A stretch of 45,429 nucleotides of DNA from JBHOQX01 sp042408595 (GTDB lineage Bacteria; Chloroflexota; Chloroflexia; Chloroflexales; Roseiflexaceae). The stretch covers positions 1-45,429 of the forward strand of contig JBHOQX010000014.1 in NCBI GenBank assembly GCA_042408595.1, in the 5' to 3' direction. Of this stretch, positions 8,056 to 19,461 are shown in pieces. A program made the translations under genes and the position numbers. Positions within the stretch are counted from its first letter, which is position 1. Each line of letters opens with the position of its first letter. The notes beneath the pieces are model-generated. The model saw only the letters and a program-made list of their open reading frames with translations, was not told the origin of the DNA and did not search any database.

Positions 8056-10644
8056 ATGCAATCGTCCTTCCCCCCACTGGCAGCGCACCGCCTGCCGCGC
8101 GGAGCCACGCCGGCGCTGGAAACGTACTGGGCGATGCCGCCAGATGACCTGCTCGCGGCGCTCGGCAGCGGGCCAGCCGGCCTGAGCGACGCCGAAGCCG
8201 CCGCGCGGCTGGCCCGTTATGGCCCGAACCAGCTCCACGCCCGCCAGCGGGCCGGCGCGCTCCGGACCTTCCTGCGCCAGTTCACCAGCCCGATCATCCT
8301 CATCCTGCTCTTCGCCACCACGGTTTCCGCCGTCCTGGGGGACTGGATAGACGCTGCGATTATCCTTGCGATCATTCTGGGCAGTGCAACCCTCAGCTTC
8401 GCGCAGGAGTATCGCGCCGACGCCGCCGCCGAAAAGCTGCGCGCCCAGGTACAGATGACAGCGACCGTTGTGCGCGACGGCCAGCCGCGCAGCATCCCTA
8501 TGACCGAGGTCGTCCCCGGCGATATCGCTCTGCTTTCAGCCGGGAGCCGCGTCCCTGCCGATGGTGTGCTGCTGGAAGCGAAGGATCTCTTTGCGAATCA
8601 GGCGGTCCTCACCGGCGAGGCGTTCCCGGTCGAAAAGCACACCACGCCGAGTCCGCCGGGCGCGACGCTGGCGGCGCGGGGGAACTGCGTCTTCTTTGGC
8701 ACCAGCATCAGCAGCGGCAGCGGGCGGATGCTGGTGGTGCAGACCGGCGCGGCGACGGCACTCGGCGGGATCGCCGCGCGGCTGCAGACCCGCCCGCCAG
8801 AGACGGACTTCGAGCGCGGCATCCGCCGGCTGGGCGCGCTGCTCAGCGAGGTGACCCTGCTGCTGGTCCTGGCGGTCTTCGCGGTGAACGTCTTTTTCAG
8901 GCAGCCGGTGATCGACTCGCTCCTGTTCTCGCTCGCCCTAGCGGTCGGGCTGACGCCGCAATTGCTCCCAGCGATCATCAACATCAACCTATCGCGCGGG
9001 GCTCAGGCCATGGCGCGCGCCGGGGTGATCGTGCGGCGGCTGGCCGCGATCGAGAACTTCGGCGCGATGAACGTGCTCTGCACCGACAAGACGGGCACGC
9101 TGACGCTTGGAGTGGTGCGGCTCGACGGCGCGCTTGACCCGGACGGCCACCCGTCCGATGCCGTCCGTCGCGCCGCCTGGCTGAACGCCCGCCTGCAATC
9201 CGGGCTGCCGAATCCGCTGGATGAAGCGATCTGCGCCGCCTCGCCGCCGCCTGGAACGGATGGGGTTGTCAAGGTTGACGAGGTGCCATACGACTTCAGC
9301 CGCAAGCGGTTGTCGGTCGTGGTGCGCGATGGGGCGCGGTTGGAACTGCTGATCAAGGGGGCGTTCGAGCAGGTATTAGCGGTCTGCACCACGGTCGCGC
9401 GGGCGGGGGGCAGCGCGCCGCTCGATGACGCGCTGCGGGCGGCATTGCGGCAGCGTTTCGCCGCCTGGAGCGCGCAGGGGTACCGCGTGCTCGGCGTCGC
9501 CGCAGCGGATGTGACACACCACGGCGAGCCGCCGGCCCACGGCTACACCCGCGACGACGAGCGCGACCTGACCTTTCTCGGCTTTCTGCTGTTTCTTGAC
9601 CCGCCGAAGCCAGGTGTGGCAGCGGTAATCGGCGACCTGCGGCAGCTCGGCGTGGCGCTCAAGATAATCACCGGCGACAACCGGCTGGTGGCGCAGCATG
9701 TGGCGCAGCAGCTCGGGCTGGATGCCAGCCGGGTCGTGACCGGCGGCGAACTGACGGCGCTTCCCAGCGAGGCGCTGCCGCGCGTGGCTGGCGAGGCCAG
9801 CCTGTTCGCCAAGGTCGATCCGAACCAGAAGGAGCAGATCATCCGGGCGTTGCGGCAGAGTGGCGCGGTCGTCGGCTACATGGGCGATGGGATCAACGAC
9901 GCACCCGCGCTACATAGCGCCGATGTCAGTATCTCGGTGGACACGGCGGTGGATGTGGCGAAGGACGCGGCGGACTTCGTGTTGCTCCAAAAGGACCTGG
10001 CGGTCTTGCACCAAGGGATCATCGCCGGACGCACAACTTTTGCCAACACGCTCAAGTATGTGTTCATGGCAGTCAGTGCGAATTTCGGTAATATGTTCAG
10101 CGTCGCCGGGGCAGCGCTCTTTCTGCCCTTCCTGCCGATGCTGCCGAAGCAGATCCTGCTGATCAACGTGCTGACCGATCTGCCCGAGATGACTATCGCT
10201 GGCGACAATGTCGACTCGGAACAGATCGCGCGGCCAGAGCGCTGGGATATCGGCGGCATTCGCGACTTTATGCTTGTCTTCGGGCTGCTCAGCTCGGTGT
10301 TCGACTACCTGACATTCGGGGTACTCTGGTGGTGGCTACGCGCCGGCCCGGCGCTGTTTCACACCGGCTGGTTCGTCGAGTCGGTCTGGTCGGCGACGCT
10401 GGTGGTCTACGCCATCCGGACGCGCCTGCCCCTGTGGCGCAGCCAACCCAGCCGGCTGATGCTGCTGGTGACCGGCGCGGTCCTGCTGGTCGTCCTGGCC
10501 CTGCCGTACTCGCCCTTGGCCGGACTGCTCGGTTTCACGCCACTGCCCGCCTGGCTGCTGCTGCTGCTCGGCGGCATCGTCGCACTATATGTCGCCGCGG
10601 CGGAGGCGATGAAGCGGTGGTTCTACGCAAGGCCAGGGCGATAA
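8056..10644 (+). CDS. mgtA: P-type ATPase, magnesium-translocating (MgtA-like)
   Basis: An 862-residue membrane ATPase of the P3B (MgtA/MgtB) group, which imports magnesium using ATP hydrolysis. Domains in order: N-terminal cation-ATPase segment (~30-85), the first two pairs of membrane helices, the actuator loop with TGE at 186-188 (VLTGEAFPVEK), the phosphorylation site Asp344 in CTDKTGTLT, the nucleotide-binding domain around KGAFEQVL, the hinge GDGIND at 610-615 and six C-terminal membrane helices. 'DSLLFSLALAVGLTPQLLPAIININLSRGA' is the helix-4 region typical of MgtA. Start chosen at the ATG with GGAG six bases upstream; the frame upstream of it is a shadow of the opposite gene. The length is slightly below the ~900 of enterobacterial MgtA. 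No magnesium riboswitch was recognised in the leader. Confidence 0.92.
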   Translation: MQSSFPPLAAHRLPRGATPALETYWAMPPDDLLAALGSGPAGLSDAEAAARLARYGPNQLHARQRAGALRTFLRQFTSPIILILLFATTVSAVLGDWIDAAIILAIILGSATLSFAQEYRADAAAEKLRAQVQMTATVVRDGQPRSIPMTEVVPGDIALLSAGSRVPADGVLLEAKDLFANQAVLTGEAFPVEKHTTPSPPGATLAARGNCVFFGTSISSGSGRMLVVQTGAATALGGIAARLQTRPPETDFERGIRRLGALLSEVTLLLVLAVFAVNVFFRQPVIDSLLFSLALAVGLTPQLLPAIININLSRGAQAMARAGVIVRRLAAIENFGAMNVLCTDKTGTLTLGVVRLDGALDPDGHPSDAVRRAAWLNARLQSGLPNPLDEAICAASPPPGTDGVVKVDEVPYDFSRKRLSVVVRDGARLELLIKGAFEQVLAVCTTVARAGGSAPLDDALRAALRQRFAAWSAQGYRVLGVAAADVTHHGEPPAHGYTRDDERDLTFLGFLLFLDPPKPGVAAVIGDLRQLGVALKIITGDNRLVAQHVAQQLGLDASRVVTGGELTALPSEALPRVAGEASLFAKVDPNQKEQIIRALRQSGAVVGYMGDGINDAPALHSADVSISVDTAVDVAKDAADFVLLQKDLAVLHQGIIAGRTTFANTLKYVFMAVSANFGNMFSVAGAALFLPFLPMLPKQILLINVLTDLPEMTIAGDNVDSEQIARPERWDIGGIRDFMLVFGLLSSVFDYLTFGVLWWWLRAGPALFHTGWFVESVWSATLVVYAIRTRLPLWRSQPSRLMLLVTGAVLLVVLALPYSPLAGLLGFTPLPAWLLLLLGGIVALYVAAAEAMKRWFYARPGR

Positions 10645-10736
10645 GGTGGAACGCAGACACCCCCACCGTACTACAGGCCAGCGATTGTAGCGCGCCAGGG
10701 CCCATCGCACGCGCGGTCCCCGCCACATAGCGCCCC

Positions 10737-11204
10737 TCAGCGCACCGCCCGCCTCACCAGCGCGCCGATCCGCTCCGCTTCGGCGGCGGTCAACGCCGTC
10801 AGCGCGAAGGCGGTGGGCCACATCGCCCCATCGTCGAGGTGCGCCGCGTCGTTGAAGCCGAAGGTCGCATAGCGTGTGTTGAATTTCGAGGCGGGCTGAA
10901 AAAAGCAGACAACCTTGCCGTCCCTGGCATACGCCGGCATCCCGTACCAGGTTCTCGGCACGAGGTCCGGCGCGCTGGCTGTGACGATCGCGTGGATCCG
11001 CATGGCCATGGAGCGATCCGGCTCCGGCATCTCGGCGATCTTCGCCAGCACGTCGCGTTCCCCGGCCGCCTTGTCTTTCTGCGCGCGCGCTTCCGCCTTC
11101 AGCTCCCTGGCGCGCTCCTGCATCGCGGCGCGTTCCTCGTCGGTGAATGTGCGGGGCTGCTTCGCGGCGGCGCCCGGTGTGCGCTTCTTGCCTGGCTGGC
11201 TCAT
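10737..11204 (-). CDS. DUF1801 (YdhG-like) family protein
   Basis: A 155-residue soluble protein. The first 70 residues are charged and helical (FTDEERAAMQERARELKAEARAQK). From ~75 the DUF1801 core follows: MPEPDRSMAMRIHAIVTASAPDLVPRTWYGMPAYARDGKVVCFFQPASKFNTRYATFGFNDAAHLDDGAMWPTAFALT, split here by family-typical turns. The pattern 'P-TWYGMPAYA-GKVVCFFQ' followed by 'YATFGF' is characteristic. The fold has been linked to iron-chaperone-like proteins, but function is not established. The start has an excellent AAGGAGG site seven bases upstream. It is 55 bases downstream of the dehydratase gene on the same strand, so the two may be co-transcribed. Confidence 0.88.
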   Translation of the reverse strand: MSQPGKKRTPGAAAKQPRTFTDEERAAMQERARELKAEARAQKDKAAGERDVLAKIAEMPEPDRSMAMRIHAIVTASAPDLVPRTWYGMPAYARDGKVVCFFQPASKFNTRYATFGFNDAAHLDDGAMWPTAFALTALTAAEAERIGALVRRAVR

Positions 11205-11259
11205 GGCAACCTCCTTGTGTTTGTTTCGCAGGCTTGTGGCGCCCGGCCTCCGGGCCGAT

Positions 11260-13221
<1,962 letters not shown>

Positions 13222-13258
13222 GGCCATGTCTCCCCGGAATAAGCGGGCGGTCCGGGAG

Positions 13259-13267
13259 ATTATAGCA
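13259..13267 (-). promoter_or_regulatory. extended -10 promoter for the dehydratase gene
   Basis: Minus-strand TGCTATAAT, a perfect TATAAT -10 with the TGn extension, about 38 bases upstream of the chosen start. No good -35 box, as expected for extended -10 promoters. Confidence 0.6.
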
Positions 13268-13316
13268 GGGGACGCGGGAGAGGACGCGCGGAACCGCGAA
13301 ACCGCAGACAGGCCCA

Positions 13317-13400
13317 GTGCGCTTGCAGCACAGGGGTGAGGGTGCAAGGATCGGGCGTTCAGATGCTGTCGCTTGCACGCCCATGCCGAAAACGTCCTTT
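13317..13400. repeat. diverged intergenic repeat, copy A
   Basis: Begins GTGCGCTTGCAGCACAGGGG and ends near CCCATGCCGAAAACGTCC. It aligns over its length, with gaps, to copy B at 15346-15431. Both copies lie on the upstream side of a Tat-exported protein gene. Confidence 0.45.
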
Positions 13401-13421
13401 GGAGGCGCAACAAGGAACGGG

Positions 13422-13461
13422 CTTCACCTCGCCACCTTGCCATCTTGGCACCCTGCCAGAT
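13422..13461. repeat. degenerate octamer tandem repeats
   Basis: Five 8-base units: CTTCACCT, CGCCACCT, TGCCATCT, TGGCACCC, TGCCAGAT. The strict 8-base spacing with drifting sequence suggests slippage-born repeats. Confidence 0.45.
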
Positions 13462-13539
13462 CGCCTCCGACCCACGGCCGCTACGACAGCCGGTCGCAGA
13501 GGTTGTGAGCATCTTTTTATGTGCGAAGGGTCGCCCTGA

Positions 13540-13548
13540 TGGTAGACT
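13540..13548 (+). promoter_or_regulatory. extended -10 element for the DUF1800 gene
   Basis: TGGTAGACT (TGn plus TAGACT at 13543-13548), 48 bases before the ATG at 13596. No good -35. Confidence 0.4.
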
Positions 13549-13595
13549 CCTTAACGGTATTTCTACCACTACGCACACAGGGGAGTTTTTCGAGT

Positions 13596-15320
13596 ATGAC
13601 CAACGCCTCAGGCCGCCCCCGTCTCAGCCGCCGCGGCATGCTCAAGCTCCAGGGCGTGGCCATCGCCGCCGGGGCCGCGGCTGTCGCCGCCCCCGAGGGC
13701 CTCCTGGACACGCTGGCGGCCCCGACCGCCATGGCGCAGGGCAACGCCACCACCGCCAGCGACCCGCCGCTGCCGCCCCCGGCCGTGATCGTCCTCAACC
13801 GCCTGGCGTTCGGCCCCAAGCCGGGCAGCTTCGACTACGCCACCTTCAACAGCATGGCCGGCGCGACCGCTCAGGAGAAGCTCGGCGCGTGGGTGGACTG
13901 GCAGCTCAACCCCGGCGGGATCGCCGACGCCGAGTGCGACCAGAAGCTGGCCGCCGCCGGCCTGGCGACGATGGGCCAATCGCTCACGCAACTCTGGGCA
14001 AACTATTACAAGGCGCAAAACGCCGACCGGACCCGCCCGGTGCGCGAGGTGCGCGCCGCGACGTTCATCCGCGCCACCTACAGCAAGCGCCAGCTCCAGG
14101 AGGTGCTGGCCGACTTCTGGCACAACCATTTCAGCGTCTACGCCTGGGACTACGCCTACGCCAGCGCGACCTACATGCACTACGACCGGGACGTCATCCG
14201 GGCGAACATGTGGGGGCGCTTCCGCACCTTCCTCGAAGCGGTGGCCACCAGCCCGGCGATGCTGTATTATCTCGATAATTATGTCAATGAAGTCGGCGGC
14301 CCGAATGAGAACTACGCCCGCGAGCTGTTCGAGTTGCACACGCTCGGCGCAGAGAACTACTACGGCACGAAGAGCCAGAGCGAGGTGCCGAAGTGGCCCA
14401 ATACGCTGGTGCCGCTCGGTTATGTCGACGGCGACATCTACGAGGCGACGCGCTGCTTCACCGGCTGGCGGCTGAAGGACGGCCGCTGGCCGGTCCAGGA
14501 GAGCACCGGGGAGTTCTATTACTTCAAAGACTGGCACGACCGCTTCCAGAAGAAGGTGCTCTCACCCACGCCCGAGCCAAACATCCCGCCCGATCAAGGA
14601 GACATGAAGGATGGACGGGATGTCCTCGATCTGCTCGCCTCCCACCCCGGCACCGCTCGCTTCATCTGCCGCAAGCTGATCCGCCGGCTGGTGACCGACG
14701 ACCCGCCCGAGGCGCTGGTCGAGGCCGCGGCGGCGAAGTTTCTGGCGCTGCAGGACGACCCGGCGCAGCTTCTTAAAGTGGTGCGCTTCATCATCTGCCA
14801 GACGGATAGCGGCCCGGCGGCGCCGGACTGCCTGTTCCTCCAGACCTATGGCCAGAAGGTGAAGCGTCCGTTCGAGTCAGCCGTCGGCGCGCTGCGAGCG
14901 GTCAACGCAAATTTCACACCGACCGACTCGTTCTTCTGGTGCTACGACGCCATGGGGCAGGCGCTCTTCGGCCGGCGCTCGCCGGACGGCTACCCGGACG
15001 TGCGGCGGGCATGGACGAACACCACCACCATGCTCAAGCGCTGGCAGCTCGTGATCGACCTGCTGCGCAACTCGATCGATGACAAGAACAGCGTCAATGT
15101 GGTCGCACAGAGCGGCGGCAACACCGCCAGCAGCATCGCCGATCACTGGATCAACCGCATTCTGGGCCGGCCGCTGGCCGGCGCACCACGACAGGCGATC
15201 GTGGACTTCATGCGCGGCTCGAAGGGCGCCGACTCGGTGCTTACGTCGCAAGAGATCGACGAGCGGCTGAAGCACATGGTGGCGCTGGTGATCATGACCC
15301 CGGAGTTTCAGTGGCGGTAG
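13596..15320 (+). CDS. DUF1800 family protein, probably Tat-exported
   Basis: A 574-residue protein. Residues 9-45 look like a twin-arginine signal: SRRGMLKLQGVAIAAGAAAVAAPEG, then a hydrophobic stretch and an AMAQ-type cleavage site. The mature part matches DUF1800: 'ILNRLAFGPKPGSF' style opening, WHNHFSVYAWDYAYAS, 'PAMLYYLDNYVN' and GGPNENYARELFELHTLGAE, then the HP-TARFICRKLIRRLVTDDPP segment and a C-terminal Arg-rich end. DUF1800 genes are commonly paired with DUF1501 genes, as here; the pair's role is not established. Start fixed by GGGAG ten bases before the ATG. The DUF1501 gene follows after 208 bases that contain repeat copy B, so co-transcription is likely but not shown. Confidence 0.93.
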   Translation: MTNASGRPRLSRRGMLKLQGVAIAAGAAAVAAPEGLLDTLAAPTAMAQGNATTASDPPLPPPAVIVLNRLAFGPKPGSFDYATFNSMAGATAQEKLGAWVDWQLNPGGIADAECDQKLAAAGLATMGQSLTQLWANYYKAQNADRTRPVREVRAATFIRATYSKRQLQEVLADFWHNHFSVYAWDYAYASATYMHYDRDVIRANMWGRFRTFLEAVATSPAMLYYLDNYVNEVGGPNENYARELFELHTLGAENYYGTKSQSEVPKWPNTLVPLGYVDGDIYEATRCFTGWRLKDGRWPVQESTGEFYYFKDWHDRFQKKVLSPTPEPNIPPDQGDMKDGRDVLDLLASHPGTARFICRKLIRRLVTDDPPEALVEAAAAKFLALQDDPAQLLKVVRFIICQTDSGPAAPDCLFLQTYGQKVKRPFESAVGALRAVNANFTPTDSFFWCYDAMGQALFGRRSPDGYPDVRRAWTNTTTMLKRWQLVIDLLRNSIDDKNSVNVVAQSGGNTASSIADHWINRILGRPLAGAPRQAIVDFMRGSKGADSVLTSQEIDERLKHMVALVIMTPEFQWR

Positions 15321-15345
15321 GCCAGAGATCGGAGGCTGGAGGCTC

Positions 15346-15431
15346 GTGCGCTTCCAGCAGAGGGGTAAAGGTGGAGGGGACAGGGTTCGGCCGTTCTGGT
15401 GCTGTTCCGTCGGTGCCCATGTCCAAAAACG
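15346..15431. repeat. diverged intergenic repeat, copy B
   Basis: Starts GTGCGCTTCCAGCAGAGGGG and contains TGCCCATGTCCAAAAACGCC; partner of copy A at 13317-13400. It fills much of the spacer between the DUF1800 and DUF1501 genes. Confidence 0.45.
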
Positions 15432-15528
15432 CCGCTGACAATCCACTACCGGTTCGGCCTCGGAACAAATCTGCGGTTGGCACATCACGACACGCCTCCA
15501 GCCTTTAGCGCCCACCAAGGAGTACACC

Positions 15529-16893
15529 GTGACATTCAAGCTCAGCCGACGCGGCTTTCTTGTCGGGTGCTCGTCCGCCATCGCAGCGATGGCCGGCGCC
15601 CGATTGACCCACCTGGCCTTCGGCGACGCGACCGCCAACGCCGCCGCCGGCGACGACGTGCTGGTCGTGATGTTTTTGCGCGGCGGATGGGACGCGCTGA
15701 ACGTCGTGATGCCGATCGACGGGCCGGACCGGAGCATCTACGAGAGCAACCGGCAGAACCTGCGCGTGCCGACCACCGGGACGAACAAGGCCATCCCGAT
15801 CGGCGGCCAGTTCGGCATGCACCCGGCGATGGCGCCGCTCTACGGCCTCTACCAGTCGCAGCGCCTGGCGTTCGTCCATGCCGTCGGCCTGCCGTACGAT
15901 ACGCGCAGCCACTTCGACGCTCAGGCGATGATCGAGCTCGGCACGCCCGGCAGCAAGACAACCGCCTCGGGCTGGCTGACCCGCCACCTGCAGAGCGCAG
16001 CGTCGCTCGGCTCGAACGTTCTCATCCCGGCGCTCTCCGCCGGCAACCAGCAGGCGATGTCGCTGCTGAGCTACGACGACGCGGCGGCCTTCGGCAAGCC
16101 GAAGGACTTCCGCGTGTACGGCGATTGGAAGTACGGCGACCCGCAACAGGCGGCGTTGCGCGTGCTCTACAGCGGCGACACCTGGCTGGACATCGCCGGC
16201 CGGGAGACGCTCGACAAGCTCGACGCGCTCGACGCCGCCGCGCCAGGCGATTATGTGCCGTCAGGCGGCGCGGCCTACCCCAACGGCTCGCTCGGCGACA
16301 GCCTGAAGGCGGTCGCGCAGTTGATCAAGATGCAGATCGACCTGAAGGTCGCGACCGTGGACTTCGGCGGGTGGGATACGCACGAAAGCCAGGGGGATGG
16401 CAGCGGCGGCTACTTCGCCAACCAGCTCGGCCAGCTCGCGCAGGGCCTGGCGGCTTTCTACACCGACTTGGACGCCTGTGGCAACGGCTATGCACAACGG
16501 ACGACCATCGCGGTAATCAGCGAGTTTGGCCGGCGTCTACAGGAAAACTCGAACAACGGCACCGACCACGGCCACGGCTCGCTGATGCTGGTGCTCGGCG
16601 GCGCGGTGAACGGCGGCAAGGTCTACGGCCAGTGGCCGGGGCTCGCCAAGGATCAACTATACGACAAGGCGGATCTTGCCGTAACGACCGACTATCGCCG
16701 TGTCCTGAGCGACATCCTGATCAACCGATGCGGGAACGACCGAATCGATGTCGTGTTCCCCGGCTACACCGGCTACACACCGATGGGCATCGTGCGCGCA
16801 GGGCAGTCGGTCACGCCGCCGCCGTTCCCATCGGGCGCGAATCGGGTGTTCCTGCCGATCGAGCGAGCCGGCGTGCCGGATGTGTGCAAATAG
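15529..16893 (+). CDS. DUF1501 family protein, Tat-exported
   Basis: A 454-residue protein of the sulfatase-like DUF1501 family. The N terminus MTFKLSRRGFLVGCSSAIAAMAG is a clear twin-arginine signal (SRRGFL). The mature chain shows the family landmarks: VLVVMFLRGGWDALNVVMP, the FGMHPAMAPLYGLY segment, VHAVGLPYDTRSHFDAQAMIELG, VDFGGWDTHESQG, ISEFGRRLQENSNNGTDHGHGSLMLVLG and GKVYGQWPGL. His and Asp residues in DTH, SEFGRR and TDHGHG correspond to the alkaline-phosphatase-fold metal positions. Starts with GTG preceded by AAGGAG. Function is unproven; it probably works outside the membrane with its DUF1800 partner. Confidence 0.93.
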   Translation: MTFKLSRRGFLVGCSSAIAAMAGARLTHLAFGDATANAAAGDDVLVVMFLRGGWDALNVVMPIDGPDRSIYESNRQNLRVPTTGTNKAIPIGGQFGMHPAMAPLYGLYQSQRLAFVHAVGLPYDTRSHFDAQAMIELGTPGSKTTASGWLTRHLQSAASLGSNVLIPALSAGNQQAMSLLSYDDAAAFGKPKDFRVYGDWKYGDPQQAALRVLYSGDTWLDIAGRETLDKLDALDAAAPGDYVPSGGAAYPNGSLGDSLKAVAQLIKMQIDLKVATVDFGGWDTHESQGDGSGGYFANQLGQLAQGLAAFYTDLDACGNGYAQRTTIAVISEFGRRLQENSNNGTDHGHGSLMLVLGGAVNGGKVYGQWPGLAKDQLYDKADLAVTTDYRRVLSDILINRCGNDRIDVVFPGYTGYTPMGIVRAGQSVTPPPFPSGANRVFLPIERAGVPDVCK

Positions 16894-16923
16894 CGGGTAA
16901 CGAGCAGACGGTCTGACCTCCGG

Positions 16924-17601
16924 CTACTGCTGCCGGAAATTTACGTTCACGCCGCTGTAGCGCCCGCCGTTCAGCCGTACCGTCAGCCCCGGCGCGACCA
17001 ACTGCCCGTCGCCCGGCACGTACACCAGGCGGACGCGCCAGAGGGTGCAGCCGAGGCCCGCTATCGAGTAGCTGCCCTGGCTATTCGTTGTGCTCCGGAA
17101 CCGGTGGCGCCCGTCCGTCGAGCGCACCTCCACGACCGCGCGGGGGACCCCGTGGCCCGCCGTATCCACCACGCGCCCCCAGACGGTCGATGCGAACTGG
17201 GTGCCGCAGGCGACGGCCTTATCGGTGGGACGCTCGCCCACGATGCTGCGGAAGACGTACTGGCGCGGCGCGGTCGGGGCGGCCGTCGGTTCCGGGGCGC
17301 TGGTGGGAGCAGCCGTCGGCGCGGATGTTGCGGTCGGCGCAGCCGTCGGCTCCTGAATGTTGGTGGGCGCGGGCGTCGCCGTGGGCGCGGGCGTCGCGCT
17401 CGGCGCGGGGGTGGCGGTTGGCGCAACGGTTGCCGTGGCGCGTGCGGCCGCGACGGCGATCACCGACTGGCCCGGCGACATGCCTCGCGACACGGGCACG
17501 GCCGAACGAGGAGCGCCCAGGGCCGTCGCCAGCAGCCAGCCGGCGACAACGGCCAGCAGGGCGACGACCAGGTAGCGGGCATATGGCGCGATACGCGGCA
17601 C
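16924..17601 (-). CDS. membrane-anchored Pro/Thr-linker protein with Cna-B-like domain
   Basis: A 225-residue protein. Residues 9-29 are a hydrophobic signal anchor. Residues ~55-112 are a Pro/Ala/Thr low-complexity stalk (repeats of PTATPAP and PTAAPT). Residues ~135-225 resemble a carboxypeptidase-regulatory or Cna-B-like beta sandwich: FASTVWGRVVDTAGHGVPRAVVEV, then a SYSIAGLG turn, ending in GVNVNFRQQ. Likely an extracytoplasmic surface protein displayed on a flexible stalk. Starts with GTG with GAGAGG six bases upstream. It lies 450 bases downstream of rpoD, with two copies of a TTGACAAAAYGTTCAC motif in between. It converges with the DUF1501 gene, leaving a 30-base gap. Confidence 0.8.
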   Translation of the reverse strand: MPRIAPYARYLVVALLAVVAGWLLATALGAPRSAVPVSRGMSPGQSVIAVAAARATATVAPTATPAPSATPAPTATPAPTNIQEPTAAPTATSAPTAAPTSAPEPTAAPTAPRQYVFRSIVGERPTDKAVACGTQFASTVWGRVVDTAGHGVPRAVVEVRSTDGRHRFRSTTNSQGSYSIAGLGCTLWRVRLVYVPGDGQLVAPGLTVRLNGGRYSGVNVNFRQQ

Positions 17602-17732
17602 CTTTCACCTCTCTCCTGGTGGCGGGATGACCTGGACGCTGGCGGACGATACGAGCCTCCTCCGCAACACCGCTCGTGCAGCCGCGCTACTCTATGGAAC
17701 ACCATATGACAGCGTGTAGATGCGGGAGGTTT

Positions 17733-17836
17733 GTGAACATTTTGTCAAGTCCATAGCGGCAGGGTAGCAGCCGGCCGGGCTGTGTCGGGCAAAGGCACAG
17801 CGACCAGGCACCGGGCCGATGTGAACGTTTTGTCAA
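17733..17836 (-). promoter_or_regulatory. two copies of a TTGACAAAAYGTTCAC motif
   Basis: The 16-base motif occurs at 17733-17748 and 17821-17836 in the same orientation, 88 bases apart, differing at one base. On the minus strand each contains a perfect TTGACA, and TTGAC/GTTCA form half-sites. They may be operators or -35 regions for the minus-strand gene starting at 17601; no good -10 is seen at the proper distance. The remainder of 17602-17997 shows no gene. Confidence 0.4.
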
Positions 17837-17997
17837 AACTCGCCGGTCATCGGCGCGGGAAGGAGGTTGAGCCGGCAAGGCCGCACTGATTATGCTTTCC
17901 TCCCGCACCAGCAGCGGCGCGTCCCGGAAAGGCAGGGGGAGGGCGACCCTCGCACTCGCGCCGGCGCCGACCCGGCCGTGCGTGCCGGCTACACGAC

Positions 17998-18025
17998 GTG
18001 GCCCGCGCCCATGGGCGCGGGCCAC
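17998..18025 (-). terminator. perfect GC-rich palindrome downstream of rpoD
   Basis: A 28-base perfect palindrome with arms GTGGCCCGCGCCC and GGGCGCGGGCCAC, 29 bases past the sigma factor stop. Very stable, but it lacks a T-run, so it acts as an intrinsic terminator only if U-independent. Confidence 0.55.
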
Positions 18026-18053
18026 AGCATCGGTATGGATTCCGGGGTTGCGA

Positions 18054-19160
<1,107 letters not shown>

Positions 19161-19209
19161 GGAGGACCGTCTTTCTACTTAGCTGCGTGCAGCGCGCGAT
19201 GCAGATGAT

Positions 19210-19238
19210 AGTTTAGCACAAAGAAGCGTTGCATTCAA
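19210..19238 (-). promoter_or_regulatory. promoter of rpoD
   Basis: Minus-strand TTGAAT (-35) and TAAACT (-10) are 17 bases apart, with TGC directly before the -10. The start codon is 50 bases downstream. Confidence 0.5.
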
Positions 19239-19303
19239 GAGCGATAGCGGCACGATTACTGCACGGCCCGGGATGGGACGGCGGGAAGGCGGGCCGGGCC
19301 GCG

Positions 19304-19312
19304 TGCTATAAT
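19304..19312 (+). promoter_or_regulatory. extended -10 promoter of the transaldolase gene
   Basis: TGCTATAAT with a perfect -10 (19307-19312), 150 bases before the ATG. No recognisable -35. Confidence 0.6.
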
Positions 19313-19461
19313 GCCATCAGCCAGTCCGCATACACCGATGTGCGACGAGGGATGCGCGACGAACGACGAACGCCAGCCGTAGCTGCGCCGACGGGACGCC
19401 GATACAGGAAAGCCGGGTTCGCCCTTCGTCCTCCGCCCTCCGTCTTTCATGGAGGAGAACC

